From assembly GCA_963281255.1 (NCBI GenBank), contig OY725490.1, positions 1,364,001 through 1,428,000 on the forward strand: a stretch of 64,000 nt of DNA. Direction: 5' to 3'. Positions 12,195-25,300 of the stretch are shown in pieces (the stretch's first letter is position 1; every line of letters starts with the position of its first letter). A program made the translations under genes and the position numbers. The stretch is from Aphrocallistes beatrix (lineage: Eukaryota; Porifera; Hexactinellida; Sceptrulophora; Aphrocallistidae). The notes under the pieces are model-generated. The model ran no database searches and was not told the DNA's origin. It worked only from the letters and a program-made list of their open reading frames with translations.

Positions 12195-13078
12195 ACAACC
12201 TAAATTTGAAGTAGGAATTTGACCATGGGCATAGCCATGGGGGGGCTTGGGGGGGCCTGGCCCCCCAAAAATAAATAAATCACTTTGAAATTTGAAATTT
12301 GATCTGAATAATGGCCCCCCCAAATAATATTTGGTCGCTACGCCCATGAATTTGACCTAAAGAATTTGGTAAGAATTTGACCTAAAAACGAAATAGGAAT
12401 TTGACCCAAAGAAATGTGGCAAGTAGTAAAATGACCTAAAATGTAAGAAGTAGGAATTTGACCTAAAATAATTTCGAAGTAAGAATAAGACTTGAAAACT
12501 GCTACGTTGGATTAGGCCTAAAATGCCACACAGTACCCTTACGAATAAAAATGCCACTCAAACTCAATTGAACACTATTTCAAGCCTAAAGTGCTCACTT
12601 TCTCTCTCTCTCTCTCTCCAATTTTCAGGCCCGGCAGAAGCGGTCGAGCCGGTCGGGGCAATCGGGCCCGGGCCCGACCAAAAATTGAGCTCGAATGTTA
12701 ATGTCGATTACGATTTTTCTGTATCTAGCGCATACTGTTTACATTGGAGCTCGGCGAACACAACACGAATCGTATTCGTGTTCGTATAATTATACCCGTT
12801 GTCTCTAGTGTCATGTGTATAATATGCATTAAATATTTCCTATCTGAATCAGGAAATACTGTTAAAAAGAAAATAATAATAATTTTAGCTTTGGGCCCGA
12901 CCAAATGAAAAGTGCTTCCATCGGGCCTGATTTTAGGTCCATTCCTACTTCACACGTTTTAGGTCTTATTCCTATTTCGATATTAGGTTATTTTCCTAGT
13001 TTGGCAATTTCCTTAGGTTAAATTCCTACTTCAATTTTAGGTCATTTTCCTACATCAGTCTTAGGTCAAATTCCGATT
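12195..13078. repeat. Inverted arrays of a short TAGGAATTTGACCTAAAA-type repeat
   Basis: Copies of a roughly 20-40 nt unit at 12195-12500 are repeated in inverse at 12935-13078. A 123-bp MITE (12225-12347, starting ATGGGCATAGCC) sits in the left array. A (CT)n tract is at 12600-12620. The array ends just before the promoter region shared by receptors A and B. Confidence 0.55.
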
Positions 13079-13256
13079 TGATTGGCCCGAACCCCAGAAT
13101 CATAAACTTGGCTGTTTTAATACCTAGTGTAGGGTGAGCCACATTGTGCCACTTCAAACTTGGAACCTATTAATCTACCTTTTGATATAAAATTATATTT
13201 TCTTTTCATTCTTAGCTATCAACTTCTAATATATTTCAAGATTTTATTCTCCTTAT

Positions 13257-13329
13257 ATGTGTAAGATGAATGTCTTCGGAAATTGTATCTTACTAATGTA
13301 TTTCTTCAGCTGTTATCTATTATGCCAAG
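13257..13329 (+). CDS. Receptor B exon 1, signal peptide
   Basis: ATG at 13257 (a second in-frame ATG lies at 13266). Hydrophobic leader NCILLMYFFSCYLLCQ. Donor CAAG|GTAAGT, phase 1. It is matched by receptor A exon 1 on the other strand. Confidence 0.75.
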
Positions 13330-16300
13330 GTAAGTCCATATTCGTTATTTTTACTCATCGCATGTATGACATGTGTCATTCATATGTTTTTAATTGTAAA
13401 TCTGAAAAGAAATCTGTGTTCTTCCCAGATATTTTGAAAAAAATTGGTTGTTAGTGCACCATTTTCAGTATTTTGGTCAATATAGCTAAGAAGGCGTATT
13501 GGACAATTACAACAAAAGTTCTGGACTTAAACCCAGTGGATGATGTGTTAATTTAAACAAGCGCGCTTCGCTTGCTTGCGCTGCGCGGCTTGCAGACACT
13601 GCGTGTCTGCAGATTTACCCAGTGGGCGCTTGCGGATATTAGAAAAACAATACGTCGCTTTCTTGTTTATACTAAGTACGCTGGATTGTCATTTGTCTAC
13701 GGTTACATTAATTAAATCAGAACTGTAGCAGAAATTTTGTTTCGTGACAAATATAATTTACTTCGTATTAAGTCAACTAATCCTGAATGTAAGCTCAATT
13801 TGAATACACAAAGTTCACATTGCTAAAGATTATTATACTTAAATAATCAATTCCAGTCCATATCGTTAAAAGTTATTTTATGATCGAATTGATTGATCGT
13901 AGCATATAACACACTTTAATTGTTGTTAACAATCAAATTATAGACTCAAAATAGCAGTATTCAATCATTTATATGGAATAGAATAGTGTGAATGGCATTA
14001 TAAAAGGCTGATAATTGATTGGTTCACATAAACCAATGAATTTCAATCAAAAATAGTTCTTTGGATTGTATGCATAAGTCAATACTATTTTATTCCAATG
14101 TATTTGCATTATAAAATAATCGAATTTGATTGGTCAGCACATTTTGTCACCTATCTCGGCGAGGTGTGAAAATTTCGCTTAGATCTCCGAACTTAATCCT
14201 AGATTCACCATTTGACACGTACATGCCAATTTTCGTATCTCTACGAATTGCCAATTCTTCAATCAATTCGGACAAACGACAAAAAAAAAACAAAAAAAAA
14301 AACACACATGCATGAGTGATGCAATTGTGATTGTTTATTGGTTATTACTTCATCAAATACTCCTTTTTCTCTCTAAATTTATTTATCACTTAACAATCCT
14401 GGTTTTCTCTAGCTTGTCAGGTTTAACCGAAATGATTATAACAGACCTACAAGATCATTGGAAACAACTTCCAATCGGTGCGACCGTAAGAATGATTATA
14501 GCAAAGTGCGTATAACCGCCAGAAATGGGATACCAGGGGTGTGTTTTAGTTTGAGCCAGTTAAAATGATGATAGTTTACATCTCTGAGAGATGGAAAATG
14601 CAATGAATATTATTTCTAGAATTCATGGAAACCATTGACTTTCCATTTTTATCATTTATTTATGATCATTATCGTTCGTACCTGAGTAAAATTATTCTTT
14701 TTTGTTGTCCTAGTATAATAAAGAATCAATCAAAATCCCCGCACCTTACAACATTTAAACTATTATTCAAAAAGGGAATTATCACTTTTAGGACCTTTTA
14801 TGATGGCTATTTGAGGAAGGGTTTGCTACTGCATTAACCTTTAGTCACCCGTTTGCGGCAATATTCAGCAATGTAACCTTTGTGAGCGACAAAGGATTCC
14901 TGTATCAAAACTATTTAATTTTTATAGCAAGAAAATGTCACCTCATCATTACATTCTAATTGATTGATCCTGGTAATACAACCGCCTCCCAATCAGGGCT
15001 ACCACTAGGGATTCCAATCTCAGAACATTTTCTCCCGGGATTAATTGAATATATTCCAACGAATAATACATTTTCTAACCACACCAATAATTCCCTTCAA
15101 TTGAATAGAAACCCTTAATTTTTATAAATATTTCCTCATTGAATTAATTATCATTATTTGTTTTGAACCAATACACAAACTTAACAGTCTTATTAGTGAT
15201 TTTGATCACACTCGACTATTTTATCTACTCCCTCACTATTCTACTAGATAATTTCAAGGTTTTCTCATTCATATTTTCATCAGTACAAGCGCCCTTCGCT
15301 TGCTTGCGCTGCGCGGCTGGCGGACAGTTTGTATCCGCCGGAGGCGCCCTTTGGGCGCCTCGGCTCACATTGATTAATCATAAGTTAGATAACATCTCTA
15401 AATACGTCCGTCTTGCTCGATATCGATAATCGATATCGAAAAATCACAAAATTTGCCAATTTTAAAATTTTTTATACACGTAATGATGACAATGCAAATT
15501 GCTCGGAGGTCCTATGTCCGATGGATCTAGGAATGAAATAGGTTTTAGAGGGCCTCATATTTCACAGTGTTACCAATCTCAAGCTTCTAGCTCTTCTAGT
15601 TTTTGTGCAATAAGCAAAAGAATGGAATCACAAAATGCTACGTAATGATGATGATTTAGCATATATTGAAAATCGTATGATTAGGTGCACATCTACATAT
15701 ATGTCCGTAGCTTCACTAAAGATTTCAGGGCGATATCTTTTAAACTCTGGTCTGTGCACCACTTACGGCCGGCCCTACACCAGCACTCATTTTAGTACTG
15801 TGCTACTATACTATTATATTATTTACCCTTCGTTGCCCCTGGAATGTGTCGCGTCATTTCCGTTTTAAGCCATTTTGGACGGGGAAGCCATAAAAATTTG
15901 GAGTATTTACTATAAATAGAAAATACCCCAAAGCAACCGAGGGTAAATCATAGATCCAATATAATAATATAGGAAGCACGTTAAAAAAAGGTGACAATGG
16001 CATCATAATTCTATGATGAGTCGACATTTTATTCTTTTATAGCAAGAAAATGTCACCTCATCATTACCTTCGATTTGATTGATCCTGGTAATTTTAGGTC
16101 AGAACTTGGTGGCGTCATAGCCAAAATACTCTCACATGCCAAAATCAGCTATCTATGCCTGGCAGTTTCTTCATTTAATCCGTTACAGGTTTATCAGTTC
16201 TGATTTCATTATGTAACTGTAGACAAATGGCGATTCAGTGTACTTAGTAGAGAGCAAGAAAGCGACGTATTGTTTCTCTAATATCATCGAGCGCCCACCG

Positions 16301-19300
16301 GGTAGCTCTGCGGACACTCAGTGTCCGCAAGCCGCACAGCGCAAGCAAGCGAAGCGCGCTTGTACTATTAAATGCTGTAATTCATCCTTACTATTAAAAC
16401 TCGATTAATGTTTGTGAAAAATTGACAAATTTGGTGATTTTTCGTGCGATATCGATTATATAACAGTAGGACAGACGTATTTAGAGATGTTCTCTGCCTT
16501 ATAATTAATCAATGTGACCCCAGGCTCCCAAAGGCGCCTCCAGCGGACACAAAGTGTCCGCCAGCCGCGCAGAGCAAGCAAGCGAAGTTCGCTTGTAATA
16601 ATAATAACCTAAATACTTGTAATAACCTTTAATAATATAAATAAAAATTATAATAAGCATCTTGTTCAATCCTGGGGTTGAAATCCCTAGCTACCACCCA
16701 CTTAGCGTCTGCACTTATACTTGTACTATTTTGTACGTTAATTTATATTCTAGGTACAGTAACTCAGACACCATCTGATGCATGTGTAGGAGACAGCATC
16801 ACAGTTGCTTGTGTACTGACTCCCCCTAATGATGGTGATACGTTCACAGGTGTTGTACCCTTATTTATCATTGGAGATTCTGATACAGCGCTTACAGCTG
16901 CCGCCATCAATTCCAACATGACACATCCTGGTGTAGATCTATCTAGACTTACAGCTGCCACGCCACCTGGTGGAACTACTGTGAGAGTGTCAGGGACGAT
17001 TACTCTAATCTCTTATTCCACCTCTGATGAAAGACTACGTCTCGGGTGTTACGTTGACTACTTTGTTAATGGATCATCTCCTATAATGAATGTGATTGAG
17101 ACTCTCCAACTGAATCAAGCTGGTATGTCTATAGATATTGTTTGTGCTTTAAATTTTTATATCAATGTCTAATATCTTTTTCACGCACTTATATTCCTTT
17201 TTTCGCTCGAAAAAAATTATTTTGCTTTTTCTAGAACTTTTGTTTTATTTTTTCTTTCTCAATTATTTTGCATTAGCTTATACCCCAGTTTTAGTACTTG
17301 CTTGGCATCGCTGTCTATGACACTCACCCTAGCTCCTTTCCAGAAGAGCTCGATTAATAATCCCATTAACCTCAACAGATTTTGTTACCACACTTTTGTC
17401 TAGGTATTCATCACCCTGCATAAAGGATATTTGTTTCGAACCTTTAGATTCGGTATTTTCGATTACCTTACATCGATATGCACTGTGCCCACGATGGCCA
17501 CATTTACTACAGGTTCTTTCAGGACATTATCTCCAGAGGTGATCCGTCCGGTCGCATGTACATATAACACTTGCTAGTTTGTCTAGAGCGGGTATTTTGG
17601 AAAATATGGCCTGCTTGTTGTTTACCTTGTGAATTTACCTGATAGAAATACCTCTCCTTCGCCTTCCTTTTCACCCTTCTGTTCATGTTTGCCTTGCGAA
17701 GTGGAACTATAGTCCTGAACTGTCCGTATCTCGACTGTAATGTCGAAATATGAATAATTGTTCCATTTAAGGCAAGGATTTTAAACCAGTGGGTCGCGGG
17801 AAAAATTTCTAAACATCTACAAGGTGTCTCAGAAGTTTTGCAAATATTTATCTCAGTAAAAAATTCCCATCTTCCATTTACATCTTATGGCTGTACTTTA
17901 GAAATGTCTTTTGCGTGATAAGTTTGCTCATTTCTATGCTAGAAAGGTGCTAGATCTCATTTATTCAGGCTAATTTGAAGCCATAGACAGTCCTAAGTAA
18001 GGACTGTAGGCGTTCAATCTCGGGTACTGGAACTTGGCTCATTGTGTATTATTGATATCTCGTAATCCGCTCAAGTTAGACATGGGAAATCTTATATATT
18101 AAACCGCTTTTCTTTTTGTGCAGAATTGATTGAGGAACTGGGAGGTGCTAGAAATGTGAAATTTAGCACACAGGTAAATAATAATGAGTCTACGATTAAT
18201 TTCGAAGATCTAAGCGGAATCTTCACACCTCGCTGAGATAGGTGACACATTGTGCTGACCAATCAAATTTATTTCTTTTATAATGCAAATACATTAGGAT
18301 CAAACAGTAGTGACTTATGCATACAATCAAAAGGACTATTTGTGATTGAAATTCATTGGCTCATGTGAGAACCAATAAATTATCAGATATTTACAATGCG
18401 ATTCACACGATTCTATTCTACAGCGATTCTACAGCAGAGGAAGTTTGTTCCAGAGGTTTGAAGGCAGAATAAGTTGCTAGGATACTGTCAAATTATAATC
18501 AGTCAATATAGTCAATGTATTCAGGATTCTCGCCAGGATTTTTCGAAGGGGGCAGTGGCGTATCCAGAATTTGTTTACCTTATTGAACTATTGGAAATAA
18601 AAATGAACAAATAATTAATCTCATGAACACGATAATATGATATTCGAAATCTACACCCCTGAAAACCTCATGATATCCGTTGGAAGACAGCCTCTAACCT
18701 ATTTTTGTAATTTGTCTACTTTATGTATCTAAAGTAAACAAAAGTAAACAAATAATTTATCATATTGATCTGAAAATGTAATATTCGAAATCTACACCCC
18801 TGAAAACCCCTTGTCAACCGTTCAAAGCAAGTTTCTAGCATATTTTTGAGATTTGTTTACTTTATGTATCTATTGAAAACAAAAGTAAACAAATTAATTA
18901 TCAAATTTACTCGAAAATATGATATTCGAAATCTACACCCCTGAAAACCCATTGTTAACCGTTGGAAGCTAGTCGCTAGCATATTTTTTCAAAATTCTTC
19001 AAATACGACTTGCAACGACTTGCCAATTCTTCAATCAATTCGGACAAACAAAAACAAAAACAAAAAAAATCCTAGCGTTTTAATATATAAGATATGTGTC
19101 CAAAAATATAATATTCTAAATCTAAACCCCATGTCAACCGTCGGAAGCGAGTATCTAGCATATATATTTTATTTAGCTCCTCCTTCTGCTCCCAGTCTAC
19201 AGAGCTCTGAATCTAACTTCAACACAGCTACTTGCTCAGCTGACATATCTCTATCATGGAATACTCCTCCTAGCAACAGAACTGTAGATAGGTATTTCCT

Positions 19301-22300
19301 GTATCTTGATGGATCTCCACTAACTACTACTAATTCTAACCTTTACATTCACTCCACTATTCTGAATATCAACACTGACTATCAGTACTCTGTAACAGCT
19401 ATGAGCTGTGCTGGAAACTCTACTACCAGCTCGACTATTGTTAATTATGTTGCAAGTGAGTCTTTACTATATTTATAGTATTATACAAGCGCGCTTCGCT
19501 TGCTTGCGCTGCGCGGCTTGCAGACACTGTGTGTCCGCAGAGTCACCCTACGGGCGCCTGGAGTTACTCAATATAACCTATTTTGGGGATTTTTATTTAA
19601 TAATAATATTGTAAACGAAAGTTAACGAAAAATTTCTCAAATGGATCCAAAAATATGATATTCGAAATCTACACCCCTGAAAACCTCATGTCAACCGTTG
19701 AAAGCTAGTTTCTAGCATATTTTTGAGATTTGTTTACTTTATGCATCTATTGTAAACAAAAGTAAACAAATTAATTATCAAACTTACTCGAAAATATGAT
19801 ATTTGAAATCTACATCCCTGAAAACCCCTTGTCACCCGTTGGAAGCTAGTCTCTAGCATTATTTAAAGATTATGCGCGTATTTTCACACCTTTATATACA
19901 TATTTTCACACCATTTGAAGAATTTTGAAAAATATGCTAGAGACTAGCTTCCAACGGGTGATATGGGGTTTTCAGGGGTGTAGATTTCGAATATAATATT
20001 GAAAGTGAAAATGAAAGTTAATTGAAAGTGAAAATGAATTGGGATCAACCCTATTTATACTTTTCAAGCTAAGTCGTTCTAGGGATTCAAGGATTTTTTT
20101 GTGTGTGTTTGTCCGAATTGATTGAGGAATTGGGAAGTCATAGAGATGTGAAAATTGGCATGTAGGTGTCAAATGATATGACTACGATTAAGTTCTAAGA
20201 TCTAAGCAAAATTTTCACATCTCTGCAAAAAAAATGGAAAACAATTTTTCACACCTTTCCTATACAAAATAAATGACTGCACTATCACAATAGAAATCAT
20301 CGTACAAGTACGACACTACAATAAATAGATCGTCATTCTTATTAATACTTCAAAACCACAACTTATGTTTGATATCTTAAATGTATAATAGTGTATGGCA
20401 ATAAAAAAGATTATCTGCATATTTTCACACCTTTATATACATATTTTCACACCATTTGATGAATTTTGAAAATAATGCTAGAGACTAACTTCCAACGGGT
20501 GACATGGGGTTTTCAGGGGTGTATATTTCGAATATCATATTTTCAGATCTATATGATAAATATTTCTTTACCCATAGCCTGCTCTAATAATGCCTCACAG
20601 AAAATAACCAAGGATGCGGTAATAGCCGAATAGATTAATACACGATTAGCTTAAAATCGTTAACCATGTAGGATAGGCATTAAGAATGTATTACCAGCAC
20701 ATATAAACATGGTATCAAAGTACATATATCCGTTGTCAAAATTTCGATTAGTCATCATATCATTCCGCAACAGGTCATTTTAAGGACAATTTTGGCAATT
20801 TTCTAAGCTGTTTTAACCTTATTTCTAAATGGTATTAAGGTAGTATTTTTTGAAAAATTTAGAATTTTTCAATGGAATGTTGTTACATTCCTACGTTCCT
20901 ATGGTAAAGCATTTTGATCAGTTTGAGCCATATCCTGCAAACTATAAGAACTAGGTCTTCAAATTTGATCGTATTCAACGGCAATTGGCTACTTCCTATT
21001 AGGTAATAATACAATTTAAACTCTAAATTCAAAGACTATAGAGTTATGCGACAATTTGGTGTTATGGTTACATTCTTAAAATCAACTCATAACTCAAAAC
21101 TCGTTGAATTTAGAAGTTCAAGTTGTATAATCACCTAATAGGAAATAGTCCATTGCCTATCAAACACGATCAAATTTGAAGATCTAGTTACTACAGTTTT
21201 CACGAAATGGCCCAAACTGACCAAAATGCTTTACCATAGCAACGCAGGAATGTAAGAACATTCCATTGAAAAATTCTAAATTTTTCAAATCTACTCGTAC
21301 TAATCTTGGTTCAACACAAAAATCACACCTTAATACCATTTAGAAATAGGGTTAAACAGCTTAGAAAATCGCTAAAATTGTCCTTAGAATGACCTGTTGC
21401 GCAATGATATGATGACTAATCGAAATTTTGACGAATATATGTACTTTGAAACCATGTTTATATATGCTGGCAATACATTCTTAATGCCTATTCTGCATGG
21501 TTAACGAATTTAGGGTAATCGTGTATTAATCCATTCGGCTACTACTTTATCCCTAGTCCATAATTCATTGCTAAAGATTATTATAATTAAATAATCAATT
21601 CCAGTCCATGTCGTTAAAAGTTATTTTATGATCGAATTGATTGATCGTAGCATATAACACACTTTAATTGTTAACAATCAAATTATAGACTCAAAATAGC
21701 AGTATTCAATCATTTATATGAAATAGAATCGTGTGAATGGCATTATAAAAGGCTGATAATTGATTGGTTCACATAAACCAATGAATTTCAATCACAATTA
21801 GTTCTTTTGATTGTATGCATAAGTCAATACTATTTTATTCCAATGTATTTGCATTATAAAATAATCGAATTTGATTGGTCAGCACATTTTGTCACCTATC
21901 TCGGCGAGGTGTGAACATTTCGCTTAGATCTTCGAACTTAATCCTAGATTCACCATTTGACACGTACATACCAATTTTCGTATCTCTACGACTTGCCAAT
22001 TCTTCAATCAATTCGGACAAACAAACAAACAAACAAAAAAAAATCCTAGCAATTTTAATATATCAGATATACTTGTAGTTAGCTCCGTAAAGTGTATGAT
22101 ATATAGTATATTGATCCCAGGAAATTGTTCGGCCAAAACAGATCACTTATATGGCCTCTAGATTAATAGTAATGACGTCATCATATAATTACTGAACGTA
22201 TAATAATAAACTGATGTTCATATCACCCTGACTGCAGTATTCTATTGGAAGCAACCTGAGATTTATTTTCACTTTAAAATTTTCTAGCTCCTCCTTCTGC

Positions 22301-25300
22301 TCCTATCAGTCTACAGAGCTCTGTATCTAACTTCAACACAGCTACTTGCTCAGCTGACATATCTCTATCATGGAATACTCCTCCTAGCGACATAGCGGTA
22401 GATAGGTATTTCCTGTATTTTGATGGATCTCCACTAGCTACTACTAATTCTAACAGTTACATTCACTCCACTATTCTGAATATCAACACTGACTATCAGT
22501 ACTCTGTAACAGCTATGAGCTGTGCTGGTAACTCGACTACCAGCTCTTTGAGTAACCCAATCAATATCGCAGGTTAGTACAGTGAAGATTGGATATAACG
22601 ACGTACCATCGGGCAAGAGAAAAATGTCGTTATTTGCGATCTGTCACTATATCCGATCTTAGAGTCACACACACAATATACGCTTAGTAGTTCGCTCTGG
22701 GCATGGAAAAATGGTCGCTATTTGCGATTTGTCGTTATATCCAATCTTCACTGTATATATGTTATGGACTAAAGTGTAAATCGGCCAAGATTTGAGAGAA
22801 TCTTGACTGAGCCAAACTTTTGGTTGAGCCAAATGTTTCGCTGAGCCAAAAGTTTGGCTCAGTCAAGATTCTCTCAAATCTTGGCCGATTTACACTTTGG
22901 TCCATAGCATATATAGATATACGTATAACTTAGCTTTTGTCCTTCTTTGTATATCTTTTTATTTTCTTATCCTTTGTTCATTATTAAAGGTTATTCTCTA
23001 ATGAAAAGTTCACAGTTTGCTTGTCTCTCTTATAACAACGATACTGGAGTATTGAACATTAGTTGGGTGAGTTTAATTCTTGAATGTGTGAATGTGTGAA
23101 TGAAGAGACATTAATTAGAGTAAAATTGGTAAAATATTGAGAATTTTTCCTCAAAATATTCTAGTAATTTTTCAAATATCCCCTATACTGCCATTGAGAT
23201 CTCATTAATACCTCTAAATACAGCAATAGTTCCCAACCTTTTTGTATCGTTACAATATGCATATGATTTTGTACCATTAATTTCGATTCGCGATCGATAC
23301 AGACGATTTGATTCACTGACAATTTATTACACGATAGGTCGATATGTTGTCCAGAGTAAACATCAATTATTATTCATCATTCAAATATGTGCAAGTAAAT
23401 AGGACAATACTCGTGTAAACCTATCTTAACTTTCTGAGTGAAAGCGCAAATAACTTAAACATCAAAATTTTGACAACATCATTATGCAATACTTAACAAG
23501 ATATCAGGATCTCAACTGTTTTGACAGAAATGGTCCCCCCTGCAGAAATGGTCCGGGGGGACCATTTCTGACAAATATCCATGGTTCATGACAGAAATTG
23601 TCCCCTCTGCAGATTTGGTCCCCCCTCTTTTGCTATATTGTCGAGTCATCCCTGCTAGCATGATAGTCTTTATTTTACGCTATTATTTTCTTACATATTT
23701 CTTCAAAATTTCGCATCGTCATTCGGTTTGTTTGGAATTTAGTTCCATTTAGCTGAAACTTGGTTGTGAATATGCATTGGTTTTCTCTTACCTATAAACA
23801 ACTATATTTATAAATAAACACATCTCATTTGAACCTGCTACATTTTATCGTTGGCATACTCCTCAAAATATGGAATCTTCAGAGTACGAATGTTTATTAT
23901 CTTACTTGTCGACCGATTCTTATCCTCATGGGGTGACGAAAGGGCAGAAAAGAAGTTTGCGTAGGAAAGCTTCCAAATACCTTGCTATGAATGACAATCT
24001 CTTCAAGCTTTCTGAAGGCAAGAAGCTTCTTGTCATCAGAGCCTACTGGATTCTCTGCATTCGAATTAATGCATGGGTCACGTAAGCCGCGCCTCCCCAC
24101 TGAGGCAGAGAGTCTTGCTCGTCTCTATCCTGATGTAACTGTAGAAGAAGCACAATCCCATTTGAATGACTTCAATGAAGTTGAAACAACAGAACTGATT
24201 GAGTCTATGCAAGTTGCGCAAACTAGCGATCATGTTGCAGCTGGAAAATCTCTAACTCGTTCTAAGGAATTAATGAAAAGACAGTACGATAAGAAAATTA
24301 ACCCGATCAAATTCAATGACCTTAAAGAAACAGATGAAGTACTCATTGAAAATGTTTATCAAAAGAAAAAAGGAGGTAAATTTCATGATAAATGGCTTGG
24401 ACAATATCCAATTGCTGATGTGACCCGTAACACAGTTAAAGTACATCGGAACAAATCACTTCAACGCGTATAAAGATCTAAAGTCAAGCTCTTGAAAAGA
24501 CCTTCAACTACTAATTCCACTGACCAAGAAGAAAGACCAACTAAATGTCAGAGATTAGCTGTCGATATCGAAAAATCCACAATCGAATCATTGCTAATTA
24601 AAGATTCACCACCTATTGGTGCAGAAGAAACCGTATTTGCGACTTCTCTTCCTGAACCATCGCATCAGGAAATGATTAACAAACTCACTTCAATGAAGAG
24701 TCAAATTATGCACTCAATCCGAACGAATGTCCCGCTCTCTGATCTCCATCGAGAGCTCAACTTGCGACGAGATATGAAATTCATTGACTTATTCAATTGG
24801 CGAACTGACCATTACCCATCCACCTATCCAGTTAATAGTAATGACAGTCAGTTAGAAACCTCCTACGAAATGTCTAATTTGTTGGCTCAGTGGTATTTAG
24901 ATAGTTTTGAAGTAAAATACCAGAACACCAATACACAGATGAAGATTTCCAGTTTTCTTCTCACTGGGCAAGGGAGAGCATGGATTATTCTACCAAGATT
25001 CTGCTCCCTGTGGTTCAACAGCTGCTATTTACCTCACACACTTTGTCCAAAAGTGATTGTATTATGCTACCTACGCCTGCTTCAACTGACCTAGAAGATC
25101 TGTGTGTAACTTGGGGTGGTCAATTCGAAGGAATTGAATTAATCAACACTTGTCCTGTTGATAATTTCATAACTCTGCTAAGTTTACATTCTTATCAAAT
25201 ATCTGAAGCTCTTCGCTTATCTGATGTTTCTCCAACAACCAGTTTGCAAACTATGTTATCTCATATTGAACACCGTGAATTCGACGAATTGAGGATATGG

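Larger units (their letters stand above)
9042..17122. repeat. Inverted duplication of receptor 5' ends (arms 9042-9838 and 13079-17122)
   Basis: The arms share about 170 nt upstream of the start codons, exon 1, part of intron 1 and exon 2. Similarity stops at the GTATGT donor of exon 2. The right arm is interrupted by 3.2 kb of extra DNA in intron 1 (13408-16640). The 3.2-kb spacer between arms is mainly a fold-back transposon. Confidence 0.8.

Noticed and set aside
12523-12789. Plus-strand frame with SLSLSLSL
   Set aside because: Translation of a (CT)n microsatellite with no domain.
16678-16753. In-frame upstream extension of Ig exon 2 that looks like a second signal peptide (KSLATTHLASALILVLFCTL)
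   Set aside because: The open frame begins at TTG, not ATG, and there is no ATG before the acceptor. Conservation in both A and B is explained by the recent duplication.
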